Shown here: positions 1 to 15,535 of the stretch, piece by piece
How the letters are laid out: each line of letters starts with the position of its first letter
Numbering within the stretch: position 1 is the stretch's first letter
NCBI GenBank assembly: GCA_028023455.1
Contig: JAQFVV010006246.1
Span: 2,963,501-3,027,500 of the forward strand
Reading direction: 5' to 3'
Origin: Epiperipatus broadwayi
Taxonomy: Eukaryota > Onychophora > Udeonychophora > Euonychophora > Peripatidae
DNA length: 64,000 bases
The notes under the pieces: generated by a model
Databases searched by the model: none
What the model saw: the letters and a program-made list of their open reading frames with translations, nothing else
What the model was told of the DNA's origin: nothing
Translations under genes and position numbers: made by a program

Positions 1-770
1 TTTGAGTTCAGTTTGAGTTGCATTTGAGATAACAGTTCAGTACAATCTATCAGTGGGTTATATCAGTCAGCTTATTATATATCCAGAATCAAGAATATAG
101 TGTTAAAACCTCAGAAAACATATGACTTTCTCCTAGTTGCAGTCCAATGAAAACAGCCAACCTACCCAAGAAAAGTGATGCCTGTGTAACAACCTGAAGC
201 CACTCAATATCTAATTGTCTTAAAGAAAATGCCTCAGAATAATTAGCATCAAATCTCCACAAGAAAACTTCAAAACTAACCAGTTAGAGATATCTCATTA
301 GAGGCAGCAAACAGCAAAAAGTATCCACATGCAAAATCCTAGGTAATAACATTTTTCATATTTCTAAAGTAGCCATCACATTCATAAAACCTCAAGAGTC
401 AAGTTTAAGAACTCTATTGCATACATAGATGAACTTTTAATATGTGAGTTTAAAATGTTTGTGTGTATTCATGTGCTAGTATATTGATTTCATTGTATTT
501 TAAGTTTCAAATATTATTTAATGCTTTCTCATAAGATATTATAGTGTGCAAATTATATATATGTCTGTGTGTTATATTAGTAAATAAGATTTATAAAATA
601 TTTAAAATTAGTTTAATAAATGTTAATTAAAATAAATTGTCTTTAAACTTAAAGCTTTATTTGTTGGTCAATTCTTTTCACCACTAATTGAAACTATATT
701 TTGTTAATGAATTAGAAAATAAACTGAGCGAGTTAAGGGATTTTTCAAGTGCTGGATTATGGGTCTACTG
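1..770. other. AT-rich DNA, nothing recognised
   Basis: No coding frame, RNA gene or recognisable repeat was seen here on either strand. The stretch is AT-rich with short poly-A and poly-T runs. Confidence 0.6.
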
Positions 771-1200
771 TCCAAACGTGTTAGTTCTGAACTAGCTGGC
801 ACCTGGGGTTTACTCCAAAACAAATAAAGTGTTTGGATAGTAGGGGTTTGAATCTAGCAGTCGAGGTGGGCCACGATCTGGAAATGTGATTGTGTCATGC
901 ATTGCATAACTCGGTCTGATCATGGGTAGTATTGACAGCTTTGCTATCAATAGTATTTTCCACTTTGCTCGAGCATGCTGGTTTGTTCACACAATATTTG
1001 TAATTAAATAAGATTATAAATGTATAAATTAAGGTTAAACAGCTAACCTCTTTACAGATGAAGTGAGAGCATCATATGGTTCGAACCCGGTACAATATAT
1101 ATATATAGACCAGCCAGGCATATAGATAATCTCCGATACAGGTTTGTCCTGTGGTGTAATAATCCATTAAGTACCTTACCACCCTGTCTAATGCATTTAT
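770..1200. repeat. GC-richer repeat-like segment with a Pol III B-box-like motif
   Basis: This segment stands out from its surroundings by higher GC. At 1078-1088 it holds GGTTCGAACCC, which matches the B box of tRNA-type Pol III promoters, but no convincing A box lies at the expected distance upstream. It may be a decayed tRNA-derived SINE or another short transposon remnant. No second copy was found in this window, so the call rests on composition and one motif. Confidence 0.25.
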
Positions 1201-1712
1201 TATCTATTTGAAGATAAAAAGACCATAGCAGGATGTTGTATGTACACTTTCTTTTGTTACAGTTTGACTAATTTTAAGATTAAAATCTTACAAGGAAATA
1301 CCTATTGTTTTCCTTCTTGCTGGCCAAGTACTTAAGCCATTAACACATTCCTGTGTGCTTCATTAATGAAAATTTTGGCATATTTTACTAATTTTAAATA
1401 AATAAAATAACATGATTATTTTTTTTAAAGCAGCAAGTTTCAAATATAATATTAAAGATTTAAATAATATTACTTTAATCTATTGGACATTCAAATAAGA
1501 ATAAAACATTACTTTTAATTGCAGTTTTAACTATAATATTGAAGATTGAAATAACACTGTTTAAACAACATTGAAATATGGGTGCTGATATAGTATGTGC
1601 TCGGTGGCCATTTTGAATTTCAAAACACCCAAAAACACTGCTGGCACATACAAGTGATAAATGACATCAACTAGAAGCACTCACTTTTAAAAAATTAAAT
1701 AGCCCAAGGCCT

Positions 1713-2772
1713 ACAATTAAAAAAGGGAGGGGGGAAAGTAATGTAAGAAAATAAATAGCCCAAGGTGCTACAATTAAAAAAGTGTGGGAAAAAAAGTAAT
1801 GTGGGAAGTTAAATAGCCTAAAGCACTACAAAAAAGTGCTAGAAAAAAAAAAGCTAAAAGATAGTAACATTGAAAATTTAAAAATTACAAAAACCTTTAA
1901 AATAAATCAAAAATGCTAATTTATATAGTGATAATCAAACAGTGTAATAGTAAATCTCAAAAAATTAACATATGTTAAGGCAAAGTATTCGCATGAATTG
2001 CAGTACTTTTTAAAAAAAATTATAAATGCTATTTACAAAAGCATGTATATAGTGATAATTAAATGCTATTTATTTATAGATAATTAGAAAAATAAATGCT
2101 ACTTTCAAAAGCCTATTCCTGTCTTTCAATGGTATATATTAAATCAGTATTATAAATTTAAAAAATAATATTTAAAAAGTACAATGCTAAATCTTAAATG
2201 GCAAGAAAAATGAATTGCACTACATGTAATTAAAAAAATCAAAAATGCTATAAATCAAACATTGTAATAGTAAATCTCAAAAAATTAATGTATGTTAAGG
2301 CAAAGTATTACTATACCTTAACATACATTATTTTTTTGAGATTTACTTTTACAATGTTTGATTATCACTATATAAATTAGCATTTTTGATTTATTTTAAA
2401 GGTTTTTATAAATTTATTTAAACACACATTCATTACATAAATAATATTCATTAAGACTGTAGCCTCAATCACACCCCCTCTTTTCTTCCAAGAGTAAGCT
2501 TGTGGTTTAAAGACCTGTAGAGATCCCTACTATCGCATTTTATACACAGTGATTGAGGCTACAGCCTTAATGAATATTATTTAAAGGTCTTTGTAAATTT
2601 TTAAATTTTCAATGTTACTTTTTTATATCTTTTTTCTTCTCCAGCACATTTTTTGTAGCGCCTTAGGCCATTTATTTTCCCATGTTACTTAATTTTCCCA
2701 CACTTTTTAACTGTAGTGCCTTGGGTTATTTATTTTCTTACATCACTTTCTTTCACCTTCCCTTTTTTTAAT
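1713..2772. repeat. Long imperfect inverted repeat (foldback element)
   Basis: The left part (about 1713-1990) reappears as its reverse complement on the right (about 2311-2772). Shared blocks include the AAATAGCCCAAGG-type phrase, the poly-purine tract before it, and a block containing GTTAAGGCAAAG. A direct second copy of the inner block lies at 2257-2309 (compare 1937-1990) and abuts its inverted copy at 2311-2366, so the centre is a tight hairpin. No coding frame is present. It resembles a non-autonomous foldback or MITE-like element that has partly duplicated internally. The outer ends and any target duplication could not be fixed. Confidence 0.6.
2440..2581. mobile_element. 142-bp hairpin element nested in the larger foldback
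   Basis: The ends 2440-2472 and 2549-2581 are 33-base inverted repeats with a single mismatch, enclosing about 76 bases. The element interrupts the right arm of the 1.7-2.8 kb foldback: host-arm sequence (the AAAGGTTTTT phrase) is found on both sides of it. This is the structure of a small MITE. It carries no coding capacity. The family is unknown, and no certain target duplication was identified. Confidence 0.6.
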
Positions 2773-6619
<3,847 letters not shown>

Positions 6620-6860
6620 TAATTACACAATGTTTAGAGTAGTATTCTCCACTCTTCTTCAGGTGTTGGTGGCCTGACCAGTGACAATATTAGCATAAGA
6701 GTCGATCTTATTATACCTTTAGATTCTCAAATATCAAATTTTAAGACAAAACACTAACCTATTGAGTTCTTCTGTCAAAGTCTCAGTTGGTTAGAGCACT
6801 GTTTTAAATTTTGAAAAATCTAAAAATATAAGTTCGACTCCCATGCTAATAGTGTCATTG
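6620..6860. mobile_element. tRNA-derived SINE copies in inverted arrangement
   Basis: The right part (6778-6860, plus strand) begins with a tRNA-like head: CTCAGTTGGTTAGAGCA resembles a Pol III A box, and AGTTCGACTCC at about 6830 resembles a B box. It is followed by the start of the SINE body. The left part (6620-6712) is the SINE body on the minus strand and carries the CTTCTTCAGGTGTTG phrase shared with the copy at 38.2 kb. The two pieces therefore face each other around a spacer of about 65 bases. It would be transcribed by Pol III if active, but both pieces look decayed. The SINE family name is not known. Confidence 0.55.
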
Positions 6861-7519
6861 ATTAACATATATGTTCAGCAAGTATGAAAACTTTTTCATT
6901 TTTAATCTTGCCAATGGTTTTATTATGTAATAAATAAGAATTTAGCACTAAATATTTATATGTAATGTTTTGAGATTAATTGATGGCAAAGGGTCCTCTG
7001 GTGCCAACACATGATAATACCTTTAAAGATACTGTTTTCCTTTAATATATCTTTGCTAAAAAGGAGGAATTTTTAATTAGTCAAAAGTTCCTAAATATTT
7101 TTAAACAGAACCACACTCCCCAAAAATTACCCCCCCCTTTTAAAAAAAAAGATATAAAAAGGAGGCAAGAGAGTTTGTAATAAAATCCCATATAAACTCC
7201 ATCCTTCGCCCTGTTTTTAAAAAATAATTTTGGTAGTATAGGAAATGGGATCATGGGATGCTTAATGGTTATTTTTAAACCTGATTGACATTTATATCTG
7301 AAAAATATGCAATTTCTTTCATTTTTTATCTTGCCAATAATAATTTAAATAATAATATTATGTAATAAATAAGTAGTTACAGTACTAAATATTTATTTGT
7401 AATGTCTCGAGATTTACTCATTGCAACTACTTTATATATATATAAAACAGCAGGAAAATGTTAATTATAAACTTTTAATCAAAAAAAGAATGCAGAGTGA
7501 TCAGCTAAAACAAAATTTG

Positions 7520-9325
7520 ATGACTGAAGGTGATTGCTAAGAATCTTCTGGATGTGGACTCCAGTATAAAAAAAGATTACACGAATTTATACAAAAAAGG
7601 CTAAATGTTAAATGAGACTTTGTTAAATCATATAAAGACAGTATAAAAATAAAGCATTTAATTTAAAAATAAATATGTAATATACTACAAAGGCATAAAT
7701 ATTGGAAAGTATAAGTGAAGGAAGATTCGTTAGAAATAAAACCATGGAAGAACTTAAATTTTAGAGATTGTTTGTGTGTCAGATCATGTTATAGGATTAG
7801 TCTTTCAACTTAATGAAAGATATCAATACAAATAATTTAAAACTTTATTTCACCAATTTCTCATTGTGGTGAAGAAATAGAGGTTTTTTTTTTTTTATAA
7901 AATGTACAAATTTTTTTTCCACATTAAACATTGAGTGCCTTTAATTCAAGAGTTGGAAAAATGAAAGATAAATGTGCAGTGAATAAATTTGATTGTGGGG
8001 ATCAGAAATGACAGAAGAAACGGATTTGGGGGGAAAATACAAATATATTATGAATTTCTTTCTTGAGAAAAATGTAATGAATATGGAATCACTCAGTGAA
8101 TTATATTTTGATTAATAAAAAATATGAGTAACAGAGGAACTGACCATCAATTAGTAAGATGTGAAAGACATGTTAATTAAAACAAAAAAGTCTAAAACTA
8201 TTGAAAAAGACTATTAAAAGTAGATATTCCTCATTTTCAGAAATACTCCAATGAATTTAAAATAAAACTTATTTGCAAATATTAATAAATTTTAGAGACA
8301 ATTGAGATTTTAATGAGATCAATAAGATGGTAACTGCTTCTGTGCTAAAGTCTATGACAAATATAACAGTGATTAATTAGAAAGTTTTAAATTAAGATGA
8401 AACAATGCATGAAGAAAATGAGGACCACTAGAAATAAAAATTAGTGATATAAAATATAATTGTGAATTAACAATTAAAACTATTAAAAAAAATAAAATCC
8501 CAAAAGTATAAACACCTTGATATTTGGAAATAAAATTGTTTCTTCAATGAAAAGATAGCTGCATTTTTGTACAAAGAATTTTATAAAAAAAAGAAAATAG
8601 TCTACTATTAAACAATTTCAAAATATTTTAACTGAAAATATGGAAAATACAATTAAATATAAAAATAGACAATCATCAGATAATGAAGGAAATATTTTTA
8701 ATATTTTAAAAGAAGTGAATGAAGATACCATAATTCTTAAAAAAAATTATCGTTCACATTTAAGAAAGATAAAAAAGATATTAAATACTATAGATCTAAG
8801 TCTTTTATCAGTTCTATAAAATATCTTTCCTAAGATAAATGTAACTCATCTACAATAAATTTTGGACATGTACCAACTAAAAGAATAAGATAGTTTTAGC
8901 CATGTAAATTGTTCTTCATGGTGATAAAAGCTTTGACCATTTAAATATGGATCTGAAATATCATTAAAAAAAAGAATAATGAAAGAAGTTGTATGATACT
9001 AACTTACAAAACTTTTTATTATAAAAATATGTTTTGGATTAAAATGAAAAGCTAACATAACAAAAATACATGAAGATAATTTAAACCATCAAATTTTGAA
9101 GTGCTTTAGGAAATGTTACAATAGTAATAAATGAAACAAAAAGATAGGACTAAAATTAAATGCTAACAAAACTAAATGGAATATTTAATAGTTTTTATAA
9201 AACATAAACTTTGATAATCAAAAATTTTTAAATGTTTTTAATAGATGTGCTTCAATAGTTATTACATATGGATCTGAAACTTGAACACTTCATAGAAAAG
9301 CAATAAAATAATGAATATAAATTGT
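7520..9325 (+). pseudogene. Degenerate RTE LINE copy (endonuclease-RT)
   Basis: This is a decayed relative of the intact RTE element at 58.5-61.9 kb, in the opposite orientation. Collinear matches include the region before the endonuclease (GCTAAGAATCTTCTGGATG near 7540), the block encoding the SDRVARLVIQLNSRYQ region (about 7780), the NYFFEKNV region (about 8060), the GSDHRLVRG region (about 8130) and, near the end, the LTYGSETWTL region (about 9265). Frame is lost by many stops and indels and much of the RT domain is shrunken. Full-length RTE here is about 3.3 kb, so this copy also has internal deletions. It is an old insertion with no coding potential left. Confidence 0.7.
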
Positions 9326-11074
9326 GCACAGGATTTTGTCTTACCTGTTAAATGGCATTTATTCTAGTTTTATATTTTTAGTAACTTTTATTATCTGGAT
9401 AAAGATCTCTTTAGATTTTCATAACTACTTAATTTTATTTTTTTAGAAAAAAAATTATTTAAATAATTTTTATTTAATCTTGACATATATTTTCAATCTA
9501 AATTTTAAAAAAAGATTTTAATAAAATATTTGTAAATTAATAAGCCTAATTCACATAAGTAATATATATTTGTATATATAAAAAAAGTCTTCTACAACAT
9601 TTAACAAAGTGGGAACAAGCTCTTTAAAACTAGAAAATAAATGGAGTAATTAATGGTAATTTATCATTCCTAAATCAGAATCAGATCTCATGACTTAACA
9701 GTTTTTAAAATCACATTTTAGTGAATTAAAAATAGCAATGACTAACTTTTCTTTTGAATGTATAAAAGCAGATATACAGAATACACACACATAATATATA
9801 CTACAATTTAAATATATATAATTGGATCACCATGTATATTATTTATTTTCAATTTATTATAAAATAAGAGATAATGAATACTATATAATAAATATTTTAA
9901 ATATATACATGTTGTTTATAATGAGTCAAAAAAATACCAAAAACTAAATTGGATATTTAGTGATGTCACATACCAGCAAGTTACATCTTCCATACCCAGC
10001 CAAATTTAATCAATTATTTTTTGTTTATAAGTATTGTAGACATAACAATTTTTAGTGAAATTTTATGAATATAGTAGATGTGTTATGATGATGTAGCATG
10101 TAATTATACATTTATGTATAGAATATGTCTTAACATATACATATATAAGTGTGTGCTTATGGAGCTATAATATGTTAACATTTAAAAATTGTTACAGCCA
10201 CATATTTATAATAAATAATAAAACATAAAATTCTTTGTAATTGGCAAATATGTTATTTTTATTCATTCTATATTTTTTTTAACTTTCTTTTAATGTCACA
10301 TATATAGAATCAAAACAGAAATCTATCGGAATCATTTTTCATTTGTTTATGTGTAAGTGACTCAGTTATATTTAACTAGCAAATTTATTTTTATCAATAA
10401 ATAAATTAACAAAGAATTAACATTTTCTAAAAAATATGTATTTCGATTGTATTATCAATATGTTACTTAGATTTAAAGCAAAAGGTGCTAAAAGAAATTT
10501 TTTTACAGATGTGGTTTTGGATTATAAATTAGCAAGCATCTTTTTTCCATTCCAGGGTATGAATGATAAATTTTAAATTAAAGCAATTTTAATAAGAATT
10601 TAAGAATTAAAGCAGTCCAGAAGCAATTGTTTTTGTGGGTATGTTGTTTTAAATAATTTTCCATGTTTTATCAATCATCACAATTAACACAGAATTTAAT
10701 CCAAAAGAAATTTAAATTAAAACAATGTCAAAAAGACTTTTTAAATATTATTTTATTTAGCAATAAATTCTTGTGTGATTTGGTTTAGTGATAATGTGGC
10801 GCTTATACTCTATGGATTACAGCCAATTCTGATTTCCAGTGCTTAAATTTTTTTATGATGTCCTAAGCAATAAACTAATTGATTATTATAAGTGGGTTGA
10901 TGGCAGTCCTGAAGACCATTTTGTATTACATATGATATAAAGTGTCACTGTTTAAAAACAGATTTCACTTTGATGAATTCCTGATTAAAGATAGCAAATT
11001 ATAAAAACCCCACAAACTATTTTTTAATATTGGAACAGAAAATGAATGCTATAATATTAACTCTTTAAGTTCTA
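9326..11074. other. AT-rich DNA without recognised genes
   Basis: Very AT-rich, with short AT and AC microsatellites. No coding frame, RNA gene or family-level repeat could be recognised. Confidence 0.5.
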
Positions 11075-11530
<456 letters not shown>

Positions 11531-13083
11531 TCAATTCATTTATTTACCGTACAAAACTACAGCATAAAGCCAATTACAGTATTGCACCATAACAAATATA
11601 TAAATACATAAATGAGTTTAAATGACAAATTATTAATATAATTATGTGCCATATTTCAATAAAAGATAATTAACACATTTAAAAATCTAAAGTAAAATTA
11701 AATATCAGCATATAAACAATTATTATTAAAACATTAATAATAACAAATAAATAAAAGGGATAAATATAAAGCATGTAACAAAATAATAATAATAATAAAA
11801 CAATTTAACATATATATATATATATAAACAAAATCAAGTTAAACCAATCAAATATGACATTTAAATTTAATAACATTACAAAATTGATTATAATCTATAT
11901 TGAAGTAATTATTATTACTACAAATCTGATTATATAAATATGGCAGTCTAAATAAAGGAGAAAATCTAAGAACATTGGAATGACAAGTTTTAATGTAACA
12001 AACAGAAGCAGACCGAGTATCATGCACATGAGATCTAATTACAACAGTAGAAATTGTGTCAGATAAAAGAACTATTTTATTAACAAGTTTATAAAGATAT
12101 TTAAGATCTCTATATTGTCTTCTAGAAGAAAGATGAACAACAGTTTTATTTCCCAAAGAAACATATTTAAAAAACTTATTACTCACTGATTGTAATAAGT
12201 TACATCCCTGTTTAGAGCTAGGATTCCAAATGACTGAACAATATTCAATGATGGGAAGAACCAATGATAAAAATAATTTAAATTTTGTATCACCACTGAA
12301 ATGATGACCAAACCTTAGAATAGTACCTATAATTTTTAAAGCTTTACCAATAATCATTTTCAAATGAGGAAGAAAGGATTCATTACTAGAAAATATAACT
12401 CCCAAATCTTTTTGGGATTCAACAGAAATAATTTTGTGACAATTAATAAAATAAGAAAAATGCAAAACTTCAGATTTTTTAGAATACGAGACTAAGGAAC
12501 ATTTACTGAAATTAACAATCATATTATTTAAATCACACCAAGCACTAAAATTATCTATATCCTTTTGAAGAAGAGTGCAATCAAACACAGATGTGATTCT
12601 TCTAAAGATTTTACAGTCATCTGCATAGCACAAAAGATAAGAAGATTTTAAGCAATCCTTAAGGTCATTCATATAAATGTTAAAAAGCATAGGTGCTAAA
12701 ATACTACCCTAAGGAACTCCAAAATTACATTTAAACTTAGATGAAATAGTATTATTAAATTTAATATATGCAGTACGACCATGAAGAAAGGATTGAAACC
12801 AATAAACAAGCTTAGTAGAAGAACCCATTTGATATAATTTGCGAAGAAGAATACTGCGGTCTACTTTATCAAAAGCTTTTGATAAATCAAAATAAACAGC
12901 ATCAAGTCTCTGCTGGTCCTCAATTGCATGAGCTATATGATCATAAATTGTTAAAAAATTAGTTTCTACGGATCTATTAGGTATAAAACCATGCTGTGAA
13001 GAAGAAATGAGTTTACTAACATCTAAAATAATTTTATTATAAACACACCTCTCAAAAATTCTAGCAATAGTATGTAAAACAGA
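11531..13083 (-). pseudogene. 5'-truncated Jockey/CR1-type LINE with RT domain
   Basis: The minus-strand frame encodes the second half of a non-LTR reverse transcriptase. From 13,060 downward the translation shows the QHGFIPNRS and YFDLSKAFDKV motifs, then GVP-stop-GSILAP (the usual GVPQGSILAP), then LCYADDCKIF with the catalytic YADD. The KDLGV and LPIIEYCSVIW thumb motifs follow. The 280-codon open part runs 12,690-11,848. A single nonsense codon (TAG, where CAG is expected) at 12,711-12,709 breaks the frame. The endonuclease and the 5' half of the RT are missing: the element ends at 13,083 against another AAT array. About 320 bases of 3' UTR lead into the giant AAT run, consistent with clades whose 3' ends are simple triplet repeats. 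The family (Jockey/CR1 group) is assigned from motif spacing only. Confidence 0.8.
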
Positions 13084-13272
<189 letters not shown>

Positions 13273-13320
13273 TAATAAAAAGAAATTATTAAACTCAGGT
13301 GCTTATTATACATGTATATA

Positions 13321-13846
13321 ATTTTAATGCGCAAATACGCGCACAACAACCGAGCTTCATCAGGATTAAATAAAAATATATTATAAACTCAAAATAATTA
13401 TAATATCTAAAGAATAATGCCCGAGCGCTTTCAAGAGAACTTAGCTCTCATAATCATGGGCAACAAAGAATAAGCATAGCATGTTGGTATATGCTAAAAT
13501 ATGCTGATATATGTAAATTAGTTGAAAATAAATGCATCAGCTCTAAATGATCCACTTCTTAGAGATTTTGTAACACGCATCTTTCCTATTCATAGCCTTA
13601 TCATCAATAGCAATAAAACATGCTTCTTTAACTTTCCTCTTAATGTCATTTCTCTCCCTGCAAACTATTCTTGCATTTTTAGGTTCACATGCATGACCAG
13701 CTGATTTCTGATGTATAGCAAATATTGAGTTGCAATTTGGGTCTACTTGGGCCTTATTGTAAGAATATCTGTGCTGGGATAATCTTGTAGAAAGAGTTGC
13801 TTTCGTTTCCTCATAGTATGATGCCATGCAGTTATTTTCTGGACAT
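13321..13846 (-). pseudogene. Penelope GIY-YIG endonuclease fragment, left arm of palindrome
   Basis: The minus-strand translation (open from 13,878 to 13,543) carries a Penelope GIY-YIG endonuclease tail. In order it shows the CPENNC cysteines, ETKATLSTRLSQHR (the arginine helix), a HQKSAGH region with H and C residues, NARIVCRERNDIKRKVKEA, and a C-terminal NRKDACYKISKKW motif. About 220 bases of 3' flank follow, ending at 13,321. The piece is 526 bases long and forms one arm of an inverted repeat with 13,903-14,415. The reverse transcriptase and most of the GIY motif are missing. This arm keeps the better reading frame of the two. Confidence 0.75.
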
Positions 13847-13902
13847 AACACCAAAGACACTATAACACCCAACAACACCTCTCAGGCCGTATATAATATT
13901 TC

Positions 13903-14415
13903 ATGTCCAGAAAATAACTGCATGGCATCATACTATAGGGAAACGAAAGCAACTCTTTCTACAAGACTATCCCAGCACAGATATTCTTACAATAAGGCCC
14001 AAGTAGACCCAAATTGCAACTCAATATTTGCTATACATCAGAAATCAGCTGGTCATGCATGTGAACCTAAAAATGCAAGAATAGTTTGCAGGAGAAAATG
14101 ACATTAAGAGGAAAAGAAGCATGTTTTATTGCTATTGATGATATAATATGAATAGGAAAGATGCGTGTTCAAAATCTCTAAGAAGTGGATCATTTAGAGC
14201 TGACGCATTTATTTTCAACTAATTACATATATCAGCATATTTTAGCATATACCAACTACATATGCTTATTCTTTGTTGCCCATGATTATGAGAGCTAACT
14301 CTTGAAAGCGCTCGGGCATTATTCTTTAGATATTATAATTATTTTGAGTTTATAATATATTTTTATTTAATCCTGATGAAGCTCGGTTGTTGTGCGCGTA
14401 TTTGCACATTAAAAT
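13903..14415 (+). pseudogene. Penelope GIY-YIG endonuclease fragment, right arm of palindrome
   Basis: This is the reverse-oriented partner of 13,321-13,846. The plus-strand frame 13,826-14,101 encodes the same AVYNISCPENNC and ETKATLSTRLSQHR segment and reaches NARIVCRR. A small deletion, compared with the left arm, then shifts the frame and stops the protein. The arms are separated by a 56-base spacer (13,847-13,902) that continues the Penelope frame upstream (QAVYNISC), so this arm's copy extends slightly further 5'. The arms are nearly identical, which suggests a fairly recent inverted duplication or ongoing gene conversion. Confidence 0.75.
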
Positions 14416-14526
14416 TAAATAATAATAATAATATTAACAATAATATATATATATATATATCAAAATCAAAACTACCCAAATCCAAAATTAAACCAGACCA
14501 GCATAAAAATAATATTAAAACAAACC

Positions 14527-15181
14527 TAAGGTTTCACTGCTACAAGCAGACTTCTCAAGTGTAAAGAACTACCAAAAACTACACAATATATATAATATTA
14601 AAAACTACCCAAAAATTCATTCACTTTAAAAGAACTCTTAAATAAGTTAATTGCTTCAGAATAATAAATTTTCAATAGTAAAGACTTTAATTCTTCTTTT
14701 GATTTCATTTCTCTCAAGGAAGACAACCTTAGCTTCATCAAAATCAATAGTGCGGCCTGTATCTTTTTCATGGACATACAAAGCAGAACTAAGATATCTA
14801 TTTTAACTCTACTTTTATGTACCTTTATTCTTTCATTTAAACTCAAACTATATTTCTAATCACCAAAAGATCTAAAAATTTTAACTTACCAAAATCTAAT
14901 CTCCCTCCTTCTAACACAAATTTTATAGAAGGGTCAAAACAATTAAACTCATTTACAAATTCCTTCAATTTATCCTTCTCAACTACAAATAAACAATCAT
15001 CAACATATCTGACAAATAATTTTACATATAAACAATTCTTTTTAATAATAATTTCCTCTTCCATATAACTAATATAAACTGAACATACTAAAGGAGAAAT
15101 AATATAACCTATTATCCACCCTTCCTTATTCTTATAAAAATTACCTTTATAAGTAAAATACATAGAATCTTCCAATAACAA
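14527..15181 (-). pseudogene. Penelope-like element fragment: RT core joined to GIY-YIG tail
   Basis: The minus-strand frame 15,181-14,843 encodes a Penelope-type RT core: FTYKGNFYKNKEG, then ISPLVCSVYISYMEE, the catalytic LFVRYVDDCLFVV box with YVDD, and FDPSIKFVLEGG, ending in FLDLLVIRN. Directly downstream (14,846-14,598) lies the second half of a GIY-YIG endonuclease, with LNERIKVHKS, then after a frame change TIDFDEAKVVFLERNEIKRRI. The RT thumb, the linker and the GIY motif that should lie between are missing, so this is an internally deleted copy. The 3' UTR at 14,527-14,560 contains a stem-loop followed by GAAAC on the minus strand. It is a different Penelope lineage from the 13.3-14.4 kb arms. 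Confidence 0.72.
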
Positions 15182-15535
15182 AAGAAGGAGGGAGGTTAGA
15201 TTTTGGTAAGTTAAAATTTTTAGATCTTTTGGTGATTAGAAATGTAGAAACTAATTGGTTATTGTGCAGTCATTTAGTTAAAAGTAAAGAATTAAGATCT
15301 ATAATTAAACCTGATAGCTATCAGTCTGTATCTCATAAAGTAGCTGCTTTAAGAAATTATTGTCATAGGAATATTAAATTAAATAATTCTAGTGGGGCAG
15401 TTTTGTTTCAGAAATATTAATTTTATAAAGATTACTTGAGTGTTGGATACTCTGATAAATTTGTTAAAAGTATTTTATTTAATAGTAATATTTGTAAGGA
15501 TGTTGAAGGAGTATTGATGAATTTATCATGAAATA
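15182..15535 (+). pseudogene. Penelope RT thumb fragment, inverted relative to its neighbour
   Basis: The plus-strand translation starts with GGRLDFGKLKFLDLLVIRN, the same residues that end the minus-strand RT core at 14,843-14,920. It then continues through the expected thumb region (VETNWLLCSHLVKSKELRS, VSHKVAALRNYCHRN, VGYSDKFVKSILF). The two pieces therefore carry overlapping parts of one Penelope RT in opposite directions, joined head to head near 15,181. One stop follows AVLFQKY at 15,420. Together they would cover most of an RT. It is a rearranged remnant that makes no functional protein as it stands. Confidence 0.68.

Noticed and set aside
14372-14400. CTGATGA followed by a GCTCG stem as another hammerhead
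   Set aside because: The box is present in the palindrome's 3' flank, but no GAAA follows a closing stem at the right distance. The only nearby GAAA lies upstream and does not pair sensibly.
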